From positions 1-47,126 of the forward strand of contig JAEKKI010000186.1 of NCBI GenBank assembly GCA_019510485.1: a stretch of DNA of 47,126 nucleotides. Direction: 5' to 3'. Below are positions 8,430 to 16,781 of this stretch, piece after piece. Both the position numbers and the translations under genes were made by a program. Origin of the DNA: Catenulisporales bacterium (lineage in GTDB: Bacteria > Actinomycetota > Actinomycetes > Streptomycetales > Catenulisporaceae). How positions within the stretch are numbered: the first letter of the stretch is position 1; the number at the start of each line of letters is the position of its first letter. The notes beneath the pieces are model-generated. The model was not told the origin of the DNA, did not search any database, and worked only from the letters and a program-made list of their open reading frames with translations.

Positions 8430-9502
8430 ATGACGATAGACGACCGTCTCGACGCCCAGCCGTCCGACCGAGAACTGCTGACCTCGCTGGGGGGCGGGGC
8501 GCCGGAGCCGTCGTTCGCACATCTGGTGCGGATGAGCGACGACACCGGGATGTTCGAGCACGCCCGGGGGCCGATCCCCAAACGCTGGCACGGATACTGC
8601 GTGGACGACGTCACCCGGGCCCTGATCGCGGTGTGCCGCGAACCCGACCCCGCGCCGGAGCTGGTCGCGCTCGCCGAGATATACCTGGCGTTCGTGATCC
8701 ACGCGCACGACCGCGAGCGGGGCTTCCACAACCGCATGGGCTACGACCGCGAGTGGCACGACGAACCGGAGACCGGTGAGTGGTGGGGCCGCGGGGTGTG
8801 GGCGCTGGGCACGGCGGCCTCGCGCGGCCCGACACCCTGGATCCGCGCGGTGGCGCTGGAACGCTTCGCCGACGGATCCCGCACGCGATGGCCTTCGCCG
8901 CCCTGGGCGCCGCCGAAGTCGCCGAGGCCGACCCCGAGCACGAGGGCGCCCGCGCCCTGCTCGCCGACGCGGTCAACGTCATCGGCCGCCCGGGACCCGA
9001 CCCGGCGTGGCCCTGGCCCGAGCCGCGCCTGGAATACGCCGACGCGGCGCTCCCGGAGGCGATCATCGCCGCCGGACAGTATCTCGGCGACGACACCATC
9101 CTGCGAGACGGCCTGGAACTGCTGGACTGGCTGCTGTTCACGGCGACCCGCGACGGCCACCTGTCCCCCACCCCGGCCGGCGGCTGGGGACCGGGCCAGC
9201 CGCGCCCGGGCTTCCACCAGCAGGCGATCGAGCCGGCGGCCTACGCGGACGCGTGCTCGCGGGCGTTCATCGCGACCGGCGACCGCAAGTGGCTCGACGG
9301 CGTCCGCATGTCGGTGAACTGGTTCCTGGGCGACAACGACAGTCGCCTGCCGATGATCGACGAGACCACCGGCGGCTGTTTCGACGGCCTGGCGGAGGAC
9401 TCGCGCAATCCTAATCAGGGTGCTGAATCCACGTTGTGTTTGATCTCGACCTTGCAGCAGGCACGCTGGCTCGACCGGCTTCCGGTGGAGGCCGGGGCGT
9501 AG
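8430..9502 (+). pseudogene. Frameshifted helical (toroid-like) sugar-enzyme-associated protein
   Basis: Reading starts at ATG 8430 (GGAG-rich leader) and gives RWHGYCVDDVTRALIAV and GEWWGRGVWALGTAA, then loses sense near 8876. Good coding continues one frame over, from PHAMAFAALGAAEVAEA to the stop at 9500-9502 (LEYADAALPEAIIAAGQYLG, GGWGPGQPRPGFHQQ, DETTGGCFDGL). A single missing base around 8874-8880 explains it, so this is either a recent pseudogene or a sequencing error. The intact length would be about 357 aa. The repeated helical pattern with conserved Trp/Asp/His suits an (alpha/alpha)6-barrel. Such proteins occur next to glycosyltransferases and GH130 enzymes in actinobacteria (from memory). 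The exact function is unknown. Confidence 0.7.
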
Positions 9503-9505
9503 GAC

Positions 9506-9557
9506 GCGACCGCCGGCCGCCGCCGCTCAGCACGTCGCGGCGGCGGCCGGCGGTCGC
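9506..9557. terminator. Very stable hairpin (21-bp perfect stem)
   Basis: GCGACCGCCGGCC... at 9506-9526 pairs perfectly with 9537-9557 around a 10-nt loop, four bases after the stop at 9502. There is no U-tract, as usual for high-GC actinobacterial terminators. It isolates the frameshifted gene from the next one. Confidence 0.85.
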
Positions 9558-9573
9558 TACTCGGCCGGACTGC

Positions 9574-9586
9574 TAGATTCCTCCGA
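9574..9586 (+). promoter_or_regulatory. Candidate -10 element for a leaderless transcript
   Basis: TAGATT at 9574-9579 fits TANNNT and lies 6 nt before ATG 9586. There is no Shine-Dalgarno sequence. Transcription would start at or next to the A of ATG. No clear -35 is visible. Confidence 0.45.
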
Positions 9587-10227
9587 TGAGCCGGCACCAG
9601 CCCGACGGCGGCGTCAAGCTGACCGCCGCCGAGATCGCGGCACTCGACGAGAAGTGGGCTTGCTGTTGGTCTCCAGCCGAGGTCGCGCGGCGGTTGGAAG
9701 GCGTCGCCACACCCTGGTATGTGGCCGCCGGTTGGGCGTTGGACCTGTTCCGGGGCGCGCAGACGCGTAAGCATGGCGACGTCGAGATCGCGATCCCCGC
9801 CGCGGATTTCCCCGAGGTCCGCGATCGCTTCCCCGGCTATGTCTTCGACGCGGTCGGCGACGGCCGGATCTGGGAGGACGCCGCGCCCGACGCGCTGGCC
9901 GCGACGCACCAGACGTGGGTCCGCGATGCGAACACCGGCGGCTACCTGCTCGATGTGTTCCGCGAGCCCCACGACGGCCGGACTTGGATCTGCCGCCATG
10001 CCGAGACGGTCCGGCTCCCCTACAGCGAGATCATCCTGCGCACGCCGGACGGCATCCCGTTTTTGGCTCCGGAGCTCGTCCTGCTGTTCAAGGCCAAGCA
10101 CGTCCGGGCCAAGGACCAGCGAGACTTCGACGAAAGCGTGCCGTACCTGACGTCGGCCCAGCGTAGGAGGTTGGCCGAGCTCGTCGCGCATGTGTATCCG
10201 GAGCATCAATGGCTCAAGGGCTTGTGA
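9586..10227 (+). CDS. Nucleotidyltransferase-fold protein, aminoglycoside-adenylyltransferase-like
   Basis: 213 aa. The core WYVAAGWALDLFRG, TRKHGDVEIAIP (about residues 45-70) matches the G-W-A-D-x-x-x-G...R-x-H-x-D-x-E pattern of the minimal nucleotidyltransferases that include ANT(2'')-like aminoglycoside-resistance proteins. The Asp/Glu pair (HGDVE) would bind metal. The C-terminal part (LELVLLFKAKHVRAKDQRDFDE-like) is also typical of this group, where it helps bind substrate. No operon partner; it follows a strong terminator and probably has a leaderless promoter. Real substrates of most chromosomal members are unknown, so drug resistance should not be assumed. Confidence 0.75.
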   Translation: MSRHQPDGGVKLTAAEIAALDEKWACCWSPAEVARRLEGVATPWYVAAGWALDLFRGAQTRKHGDVEIAIPAADFPEVRDRFPGYVFDAVGDGRIWEDAAPDALAATHQTWVRDANTGGYLLDVFREPHDGRTWICRHAETVRLPYSEIILRTPDGIPFLAPELVLLFKAKHVRAKDQRDFDESVPYLTSAQRRRLAELVAHVYPEHQWLKGL

Positions 10228-10238
10228 TGATGTGAAAG

Positions 10239-10274
10239 TCCCGCAGATCACCGGGCATCCGGCGATCCGCGGGA
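10239..10274. terminator. Bidirectional hairpin between convergent genes
   Basis: TCCCGCAGATCACCGG (10239-10254) pairs with 10259-10274 with two mismatches around the loop GCAT. It lies between the convergent stops at 10227 and 10317. Confidence 0.7.
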
Positions 10275-10316
10275 ATGGGTGGCCGAGCACCGAGCGGACT
10301 TCGAGACCTGATCTTC

Positions 10317-10853
10317 TCAATCAGTCGGAAAGGAGAAGTAGAGCGTCGTGCTGTAGAAGGAGTCGAAGTGCTTACGCCACGAAGCGCGCACCGATTCCAG
10401 CCACTCGTCGTCCGCACCGGCGATCGCGGCCTCGGCGCGGGCCACGGTAGCCGGGATGTCGCCGGCCACCAGATCCCGGGCGGACTGTTCGACGTCTTCG
10501 CCGTCCAGGGAGATCATCTCGCCGGTCTCCAGGACGAAGTACTCCGCGCGCTGCTTGTCCAGGTGCGCGGCGATCGCGGCGACACGTTCGGCGAAACCAG
10601 GGTCCTCCTGAAGTCCTTCGCCCACCACGCGCAGCAGCTCCAGCAGCAGGGTGGCGCCGCCGGCGTAGTCCGCGCCGATGCCGATCCGCGGGTTCCAGAT
10701 CATGGACTGGACGACCCGGGGGTTTCGGCCAACCAGGACCTTGTGCGCCAGCGGGATGTCCCAGGCGTGCTCGGATATGCACAGCACCTGTGCCGGATTC
10801 GCGGTCTCCGTCGGCAGGGTGTCGGCGGAGTAAAGGTAAGAACGGTTGGCCAT
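10317..10853 (-). CDS. DUF7822-like protein (MANRSYLYS family)
   Basis: 178 aa from ATG 10853. The opening MANRSYLYS and a hydrophilic mixed alpha/beta body with many acidic residues (DGEDVEQSARDLVAGDI) recall a small cytoplasmic family lately named DUF7822; the name is from memory. No signal peptide, membrane segment or catalytic motif is visible. It stands alone, convergent with the nucleotidyltransferase gene and divergent from the lipoprotein gene at 11016. An upstream extension of the frame to 11474 is antisense to that lipoprotein and looks like a shadow, so the short start was chosen. Confidence 0.7.
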   Translation of the reverse strand: MANRSYLYSADTLPTETANPAQVLCISEHAWDIPLAHKVLVGRNPRVVQSMIWNPRIGIGADYAGGATLLLELLRVVGEGLQEDPGFAERVAAIAAHLDKQRAEYFVLETGEMISLDGEDVEQSARDLVAGDIPATVARAEAAIAGADDEWLESVRASWRKHFDSFYSTTLYFSFPTD

Positions 10854-11015
10854 GGCGGCGACGGTAACACCGGTGCCGGGTCGGGTGGAGGCGGTTCGGC
10901 GAAGATCGGTCCGGCAGCGGCGGCCACGCCCCCGATCCGGTGACAATGCGGGGATACCGGACAAGTCGCTTCTAGGCTCGAGCCGAACTTCCCCTCGATC
11001 GATCCGGAGCAGCCC

Positions 11016-11579
11016 ATGTCGCCCACCGCATCCCGCATCCGACGCATCCGAGCCCTGATCCCGCCCTTGACCGCCGGCCTGGTCGCCGGGCTCGCCGGCG
11101 GGTGCGGCTCCGACGGCTCGTCGGCGCGGACCGACCGTCCGCTGCCGGGACTCGCGCCGGACACCGTCGGCAGAAGCCTGGCCGACGCCGGGTGGGCGGT
11201 GCCGCTGGCGCCGATGCCGCGCAAGGGCGCCGCGCCGGACCCGAAGGACACCACCTGGCTCCGGCAGGGCCGGGGCCGGGCGCCGGACGGCGTCGGGCTC
11301 GGGGTGGTGACCGGCGGCACGACCGGGACGACGGTGAGCACGGTGACGTGCCAGGTCTTCGGCGCGACCCCGGCCCGCGCGGTGGAGCTGCTGGCGGGCT
11401 GCGCCAAGGCCACCGCCGCCGGGCAGGCCGACGACGCGCGGGTCCGCGCCTGGCTCAAGGAGCACGTCGACCAAGCCAGCCAGGGCATCGGGTTCCCACT
11501 GACGTCACGGACGGTGACCTACCACCTGGGTGTGATGCCCGGGGACGACATCCGGGCGCTGACTACCACCGCGAACTAG
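11016..11579 (+). CDS. Putative small lipoprotein, function unknown
   Basis: 187 aa. Basic N-terminus (RIRRIR), hydrophobic stretch and lipobox AGGC give C30 as the lipidated residue. The mature part has no recognised domain; two Cys (in VTCQV and AGCAK, about 111 and 129) may form a disulfide. GGAG lies 6 nt upstream of ATG 11016. It is just upstream of nagB in the same direction, but the DasR site between them suggests that nagB has its own promoter. Confidence 0.7.
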   Translation: MSPTASRIRRIRALIPPLTAGLVAGLAGGCGSDGSSARTDRPLPGLAPDTVGRSLADAGWAVPLAPMPRKGAAPDPKDTTWLRQGRGRAPDGVGLGVVTGGTTGTTVSTVTCQVFGATPARAVELLAGCAKATAAGQADDARVRAWLKEHVDQASQGIGFPLTSRTVTYHLGVMPGDDIRALTTTAN

Positions 11580-11625
11580 CGGAGAACGGAGCCGGTCGCG
11601 CACCTCCCGCCGCCCTCCGGTACGG

Positions 11626-11639
11626 TTGGTCTATACCAA
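11626..11639. promoter_or_regulatory. DasR-type operator (dre) upstream of nagB
   Basis: TTGGTCTATACCAA is an almost perfect palindrome and matches 11 of 12 positions of the dre core TGGTCTAGACCA. DasR is the GntR-family repressor of GlcNAc genes in streptomycetes and is released by amino-sugar phosphates. It lies 45 bp upstream of the nagB start. Confidence 0.85.
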
Positions 11640-11684
11640 TCCACCGCAACGCTCCGGCTCGCCGGAACCGAACCAGGGGTCGCC

Positions 11685-12467
11685 ATGGAAGTCGTCATCG
11701 TCGCGGACGCCGCAGCCCAGGGCGAGCTGGTCGCCACCGCCGTGGCCGAGTTGATCGCGCGCAAGCCCGACGCGCTGTTCGGCGTCGCGACCGGCTCCAC
11801 GCCGCTGCCGGTGTACCAGGCGCTGGCCGCGAAGGTGGCCGCGGGCGCGGTGGACACCAGCCGGGTGCGGGTGTGCCAGCTCGACGAGTACGTCGGCCTT
11901 CCCGCCGACCACCCGGAGTCCTACCGCGCGGTGCTGAAGCGGGAAGTGCTGGAGCCGCTGCGGATTCCCGAGACGTCGTTCCTGGGGCCGGACGGGTCCG
12001 CCGCGGACCTGCCCGCCGCGTGCGCCGCCTACGAGCAGCAGCTCGCCGACGCCGGCGGCGTCGACCTGCAGCTGCTGGGCATCGGCACCGACGGGCACAT
12101 CGGGTTCAACGAGCCGGTCTCCTCGCTGGCGTCCCGGACCCGTATCAAGACCCTGACCGAGCGGACCCGGGTGGACAACGCGCGGTTCTTCAACGGCCTG
12201 GACGAGGTCCCCCGGCACGTGATCACCCAGGGCATCGGCACCATCCTGCAGGCCCGGCACCTGGTGCTGCTGGCCACCGGCGCGGGCAAGGCCGAGGCGG
12301 TGGCCGCGACCGTCGAGGGGCCGGTGGCCAGCCTGGTGCCGGCCTCGGCGCTGCAACTGCACCCGCACGCGACCGTGGTCGTGGACCAGGCCGCCGCCCA
12401 GCAGCTGAAACTCGCGGACTACTATCGGGCCACATACGCGTCGAAGCCGGCGTGGCAGGGGCTCTGA
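11685..12467 (+). CDS. nagB: Glucosamine-6-phosphate deaminase
   Basis: 260 aa, the usual NagB length. Converts glucosamine-6-phosphate to fructose-6-phosphate and ammonia, the last step of GlcNAc use. Diagnostic motifs: TGSTPLPVYQAL (phosphate loop, about 35), LDEYVGLPADHPESY (about 66), GIGTDGHIGFNEP (about 132, with the catalytic Asp/His) and LTERTRVDNARFF. AGGGG lies 5 nt before ATG 11685. It is cytoplasmic and probably repressed by DasR through the site at 11626. It serves the same pathway as the GlcNAc kinase and NgcEFG importer 14 kb downstream. Confidence 0.95.
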   Translation: MEVVIVADAAAQGELVATAVAELIARKPDALFGVATGSTPLPVYQALAAKVAAGAVDTSRVRVCQLDEYVGLPADHPESYRAVLKREVLEPLRIPETSFLGPDGSAADLPAACAAYEQQLADAGGVDLQLLGIGTDGHIGFNEPVSSLASRTRIKTLTERTRVDNARFFNGLDEVPRHVITQGIGTILQARHLVLLATGAGKAEAVAATVEGPVASLVPASALQLHPHATVVVDQAAAQQLKLADYYRATYASKPAWQGL

Positions 12468-12495
12468 GCAGCCCGGCGAGAATGGGGTTCCGGGG

Positions 12496-13104
12496 ATGCG
12501 GCTACCGAGTTCGGCGCACACCAGCCGCCCCTGGCTGATCCATCAGATCGCCGAGGACTTCGCCCTGGAGGATGTCTGGGCGCTGGCGACACCCGGCGCC
12601 GGACCCGACGACTTCCCGGCGCTGGTGGCGATCGCCGGCGACGGGCTGGAGAAGCAGGTGTCGGCGCCGGCCAGGGCGTTGTTCTGGCTGCGGTGGAAGC
12701 TGGGCGCGCTGCTGCGCCTGGATCGCGCCGGCGGCGGGCTGGGGACGCGCGTGGCCTCGCTGCGCGAGCGGCTGCCCGAGGAACTGCGCGCGGCGGCGAC
12801 GGCGCATCAAGACACTGGTTCGACGTTCACGTTCCTGTACGAGGTGGCCGACGAGCGCGCCATGGAGATCGCCAACCGGACGATGCACGGGGTCGTGCAC
12901 TTCGGCTGGGTGCCTGACGGCCGGGGCGGATGGCGCGGGCAGTTGGCGATTCTGGTCAAGCCGAACGGTCGGCTCGGGACGGCGTACATGGCGTTCATCA
13001 AGCCGTTCCGCTACCTGATCGTCTATCCGTCGATGCTGCGGGCATGCGAGCGGGCCTGGCGGGCCCGCCCCATAACCGAGACTCACCGTCTCGACAAGGG
13101 GTAG
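12496..13104 (+). CDS. DUF2867-family protein
   Basis: 202 aa starting at ATG 12496, 28 bp after nagB and possibly co-transcribed. The body fits the DUF2867 pattern: an N-terminal HQIAEDFALEDVWAL segment, then strands ending in TMHGVVHFGWV and a hydrophobic C-terminal part (AYMAFIKPFRYLIVYPSMLRACERAW). The family is related to lipid-binding SRPBCC-like folds or is found fused to NAD-epimerases, but no enzyme role is established. No catalytic motif is visible, and nothing ties it to amino-sugar catabolism except position. Confidence 0.7.
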   Translation: MRLPSSAHTSRPWLIHQIAEDFALEDVWALATPGAGPDDFPALVAIAGDGLEKQVSAPARALFWLRWKLGALLRLDRAGGGLGTRVASLRERLPEELRAAATAHQDTGSTFTFLYEVADERAMEIANRTMHGVVHFGWVPDGRGGWRGQLAILVKPNGRLGTAYMAFIKPFRYLIVYPSMLRACERAWRARPITETHRLDKG

Positions 13105-13148
13105 GCTGATCGCATACCTCTGATCGAGCGTCGCAAGGAGTCCCCGCA

Positions 13149-13982
13149 ATGACTCAGTCCCGCATAGTCCTGATCACCGGCGCCACCGACGGCCTCGGCC
13201 GCGCGCTGGCGCACCGCCTGGCCGCCGACGGCGACACCACGCTGCTGCTGCACGGCCGCAGCCAAGAGCGCCTCGACGCCACCGCCGACGCGATCCGCGA
13301 CGCCCACGGCGGGCCGCGTCCCCGGACCTTCCGCGCCGACCTCGCCTCGCTGGCACAGGTACGGACGCTGGCGGCGGACGTCCGCGCAGCGACCGACCGG
13401 CTCGACGTGCTGGTCAGCAACGCCGGCATCGGCGGCGGCGAACCCGACGGCCGCGACCGGCGGCTCAGCGCCGACGGTTACGAGCTGCGCTTCGCCGTGA
13501 ACTACCTGGCCGGCTTCCTGCTCACGCACGAACTGCTGCCGCTGCTGCGCGCCTCGGCACCGGCGCGCGTGGTCAACGTCGCCTCGCTCGGCCAGCAGGA
13601 GATCGAGTTCGACGATGTGATGCTGGAGCACGGCTATGACGGCATGCGGGCCTATTGCCAGAGCAAACTGGCGCAGATCTCCTCGGCGGTGGAGCTGTCG
13701 GAGCGCGTCCCGGCTTCGGAGGTGACGTTCAACAGCCTGCACCCGGCTACCTTCATGCCGACGAAGATGGTGCTTCAGGAACTCGGGCGCAGCGTCGACA
13801 GTCTGGAGACCGGTGTCGAGGCGACGCGCCGGTTGGTGGTGGATCCGAAGCTGGCCGGGGTCAGCGGGCGGTTCTTCGACCGGCAGCGTGAGACGACGGC
13901 GCTGAAGCAGGCTTATGACAAGGAGGCTCGGGGCGAGTTGTATCGGCTGAGCCTGGAGCTGGTGGGGTTGCCGAAGGACTAG
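13149..13982 (+). CDS. Short-chain dehydrogenase/reductase (SDR)
   Basis: 277 aa. Classic Rossmann SDR: TGATDGLG cofactor loop (about 11-18), NAGIGGG (about 94), VNYLAGF, the Ser of VVNVASLGQQ, and YCQSK as the YxxxK catalytic pair (about 160-164). This layout resembles the retinol-dehydrogenase/oxidoreductase subgroup that prefers NADP. AAGGAG lies 8 nt before ATG 13149. Its substrate is unknown. It converges with the gene ending at 13999, 16 bp away. Confidence 0.9.
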   Translation: MTQSRIVLITGATDGLGRALAHRLAADGDTTLLLHGRSQERLDATADAIRDAHGGPRPRTFRADLASLAQVRTLAADVRAATDRLDVLVSNAGIGGGEPDGRDRRLSADGYELRFAVNYLAGFLLTHELLPLLRASAPARVVNVASLGQQEIEFDDVMLEHGYDGMRAYCQSKLAQISSAVELSERVPASEVTFNSLHPATFMPTKMVLQELGRSVDSLETGVEATRRLVVDPKLAGVSGRFFDRQRETTALKQAYDKEARGELYRLSLELVGLPKD

Positions 13983-13998
13983 CGCGGTCAGCTGCGGC

Positions 13999-15159
13999 TT
14001 ACGCGAGCTTGTCCGATCGGGCGCATTCTGCTGCCCTGCCGGCCTCCACCGCCCGCCGCATGGCGTCCAAGTCGGCATTCGAAGCCAGCCCGGCGTGATA
14101 CAGCCGGATCCCGCTCGCCCCGGCCGCGCGCACCGCCGCGACCTGCTCAGCCAGGCGTTCGCAGTGCGCTCCCATACCGCGCACGCCGAGCAGACCGGCG
14201 TAGGCGGCCACGGAGTGTGCGGTCGACAGGATGACGTTCTCGGTGCTGCCGCCCCAGCAGTTCACGACGATGCCGGTGGCGTCCTTGGGGAACGTCGTCA
14301 GATCGACGCCGGTGAAGGCGATCGAGCGGTGCGCATCGGGACTGGCATGGAAGAGAACCGGGAAGTCTGGATCGCGTTGAGTCCGCACCTCGCGCACCAT
14401 CGCCTCGCGCAGACGGCCGGCCACGCGGGTTCGCATGCCCAGGACGGCAGCGGCCAGCTGCGCGTCCGGCAGACTACCGGCCAGCGGTTCGGAAGTAGCG
14501 AAACGCGCGTCGAGCCGCTCGCGCACCGCCGACCGCAGCAGCGCCGCATCGACCCCCGAGTCCCGATACTCAGCCCGGCACGCGTCGCAGAAACACAGCG
14601 ACATCAAGTACAACTCGTCGTCCGACAGCGGGATCCCGGCCACCTTGTCGTGCTCGTGCAGGTGGTCGAAGCCGTACCAGCCGGCCGCCTCGAACTCGAT
14701 ACCCGAGATGTCCGAGCGCTCGGCGACGACCGCGGCCAACCCGACCGCGTATTCGAGGACAGATTCGTTCGACGGACACAGCGCCCACGGATACACATCG
14801 CCATAGGCGTTCACGACGTGCGGCGCGTCGACAGCGTCCACGTGGTCGACGACAACCCACGCATGCGTCGGCACCCCGGCAGCCGCCAACGCCTCGGCCG
14901 TCGCACCAAACGCGTCCTCAGCGTCGACCCACACCTGCGGCGGCGGCAACACCTGCTCCCAGGCGGCTCCGACCGGCAGGTACGAGGCGCTGTTCTCGGC
15001 CACCACCACCCGATGCCGAGGATGCCGCGGAGTCAAAGCCCGCGTGGCGTGGTAGAACGCTGCGACGACCGCGTGGTCGACCCCGAGCCCGGCGATCGTC
15101 TCCGCCGCGGCATCGTCCCCCACGACGTCCCAGGGATATACATACGCTGCGGCGTCCAT
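13999..15159 (-). CDS. Unknown protein coupled to a glucarate-dehydratase-like enzyme
   Basis: 386 aa. Start ATG 15159 overlaps the upstream stop (TGATG), so the two genes are translationally coupled. The chain looks like an alpha/beta barrel: alternating hydrophobic strands (VDHAVVAAFYH, THAWVVVDHVDAVD, DISGIEFEAAGWYGFDH, IVVNCWGG, ASGIRLYHAGL) with acidic/His residues at strand ends, as in sugar hydrolases and isomerases. A LCFCDACRAEY motif gives three Cys that could bind a metal or form disulfides. No family name is recognised. By context it may process a sugar acid or a glycoside feeding the dehydratase. Confidence 0.75.
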   Translation of the reverse strand: MDAAAYVYPWDVVGDDAAAETIAGLGVDHAVVAAFYHATRALTPRHPRHRVVVAENSASYLPVGAAWEQVLPPPQVWVDAEDAFGATAEALAAAGVPTHAWVVVDHVDAVDAPHVVNAYGDVYPWALCPSNESVLEYAVGLAAVVAERSDISGIEFEAAGWYGFDHLHEHDKVAGIPLSDDELYLMSLCFCDACRAEYRDSGVDAALLRSAVRERLDARFATSEPLAGSLPDAQLAAAVLGMRTRVAGRLREAMVREVRTQRDPDFPVLFHASPDAHRSIAFTGVDLTTFPKDATGIVVNCWGGSTENVILSTAHSVAAYAGLLGVRGMGAHCERLAEQVAAVRAAGASGIRLYHAGLASNADLDAMRRAVEAGRAAECARSDKLA

Positions 15160-16457
15160 CAGAACCTCGGCCTCTCCCCGGTCCACTCCGGGTCCACCCG
15201 GCGCATCCACCCGACATCGTCCCGCCGCCGGACCCCACACGTCACATACTGCTCGTGCAGCCGAGCCACCGCGTCCCGGTCCAGCTCCACGCCGAGCCCG
15301 GGCCCACCGGGCAGCGTCACCGCACCATCGACGAACGCCAACCCGCCGCCGAGCACCACATCCTCGGACTCCCACTTCCACGGCGTGTGCGTGTCGAGCG
15401 CGTACGTCAAGTTCGGCGTGGCGGCGGCGATCTGCGCCATCGCGGCCAGGCTGATCCCGAGATGGGTGTTCGAGTGCATAGACAGCCCCAGCCCGAAGGT
15501 CTGACAGATCCCCGCCAAAGCGTGCGTCGCCCGGAACCCACCCCAGAAATGGTGATCGGACAGGATCACCTGCACCGCGCCGAGCCGCACCGCCTCCGGA
15601 ATCTCGGCGAACCCGGTGACGCACATGTTGGTGGCCAGCGGAAGCGAGGTCTTCGCCGCCACCTCGGCCATCCCCGGGATCCCCGGCGTGGGATCCTCCA
15701 AGTACTCCAGCTCCCCCGCCAACGCCTCGGCCACCCGCAGACTCGTCTCGACCGTCCAGTTGGCGTTCGGATCCAACCGCACCGGACGATCCGGGAACTC
15801 CCGTCGCAGAGCCCTGACCGCCTCGATCTCCTCCTCGGGCGCGAAGACGCCGCCCTTGAGCTTCAGCGACCGGAACCCGTACAGCTCCACCATCCGCCGC
15901 GCCTGCTTCACGATCCCGTCCGGATCCAGCGCCGCACCCCACGCGTCGGCTTCGCCGTCCCAATAGCCGGCTCCGCCGGGGGCACCGGGATGCTCAGCCC
16001 ACTTGTAGAACAGATAGGCGCTGAAGTCGACACGCTCACGCACCGCCCCGCCGAGCAGATCCACGACCCGACGCCCGGTGGCCTTCCCCTGAACGTCGAA
16101 GCACGCGACCTCGAAAGCGGCGACCGCCTGCGCGACCGTCTTGTCGCCACTCGCCGCGCCGATCAGCTCGGTCGGCGCGGACGCCGCGATCCCGCTCACC
16201 GCCACCGCGACCCGCCGGCTCAGCTCATTGAGATCAAAGACGTCCACCCCGGTCAGGTTCGACCCCGCCCGATGCAGCAGCGCCAACGTCGCGTCGTCGC
16301 CATACGCCTCGGAGATCCCGCTGATACCGGCATCGGTGTGCACCTCGACGATCGAGCGCAGTGCGAACGGCTCGTGCACGCCGGAGGAGTTGAGCAGCGG
16401 CGGGTCCTTGAGGGCGACCGGAGTGACGGTGACGGCCGTGATCCGCAGGGCGCTCAT
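15159..16457 (-). CDS. Enolase-superfamily sugar-acid dehydratase (glucarate dehydratase-like)
   Basis: 432 aa from ATG 16457, with GGAAGG about 9 nt upstream; a longer start at 16481 would overlap the palindromic operator. Glucarate-dehydratase features: KxK-type LKLKGG (about 210), metal ligands in RLDPNANW and EYLEDP, then TNMCVTG, LSDHHFWGG, and the catalytic MHSNTHLG with DTHTPWKW after it. The expected reaction is dehydration of D-glucarate or a related aldarate/aldonate to a keto-deoxy acid. Substrate choice within the group cannot be settled here. It heads a two-gene operon and has a perfect palindrome directly upstream. Confidence 0.9.
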   Translation of the reverse strand: MSALRITAVTVTPVALKDPPLLNSSGVHEPFALRSIVEVHTDAGISGISEAYGDDATLALLHRAGSNLTGVDVFDLNELSRRVAVAVSGIAASAPTELIGAASGDKTVAQAVAAFEVACFDVQGKATGRRVVDLLGGAVRERVDFSAYLFYKWAEHPGAPGGAGYWDGEADAWGAALDPDGIVKQARRMVELYGFRSLKLKGGVFAPEEEIEAVRALRREFPDRPVRLDPNANWTVETSLRVAEALAGELEYLEDPTPGIPGMAEVAAKTSLPLATNMCVTGFAEIPEAVRLGAVQVILSDHHFWGGFRATHALAGICQTFGLGLSMHSNTHLGISLAAMAQIAAATPNLTYALDTHTPWKWESEDVVLGGGLAFVDGAVTLPGGPGLGVELDRDAVARLHEQYVTCGVRRRDDVGWMRRVDPEWTGERPRF

Positions 16458-16781
16458 GTTCGCCAGCCTTCCGACGTTCACATATGTGAACTCATTCCAT
16501 GGATATGAACACGCACAACGCCCGGAAAGCTAGTGCCAGGCGCCCGAAAGCGTCAAGGCGTCAAGGCGCCACGGCGACGAAGCAGCGCGGCGGCGGAACA
16601 CCAACCCCGTCATCACAAAGAATGACCCACCCGCTGCTGCGCCGGCGGTACGGCAGCACCCGCCGTACTGCATCCGCAGCAGCCGAAGTGTCTGCGTCTG
16701 CCAGACGCCCCACACGCCCCACTCCCGGCACTGTATGTAGAGCACAACTATCCATGCTGTAAACGAAGGCCGGGAGTCCCG
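16458..16781. other. Divergent intergenic region, dehydratase operon versus MMPL operon
   Basis: 324 bp without a credible gene. It holds the 16-bp palindrome at 16476-16491 and a hairpin at 16648-16668 (GTACGGC, 7-nt loop, GCCGTAC). Promoters for both directions are expected here. No clear -35/-10 pair could be fixed. Confidence 0.6.
16476..16491. promoter_or_regulatory. Perfect 16-bp palindrome, candidate repressor operator
   Basis: GTTCACATATGTGAAC is fully self-complementary and ends 19 nt before the dehydratase ATG on the minus strand. Size and position suit a dimeric GntR- or IclR-type repressor of sugar-acid catabolism. The regulator gene is not in the window. Confidence 0.65.

Noticed and set aside
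9586..10227. Acquired aminoglycoside-resistance gene
   Set aside because: Only fold-level similarity, chromosomal-type codon use and no mobile element nearby. Resistance cannot be claimed.
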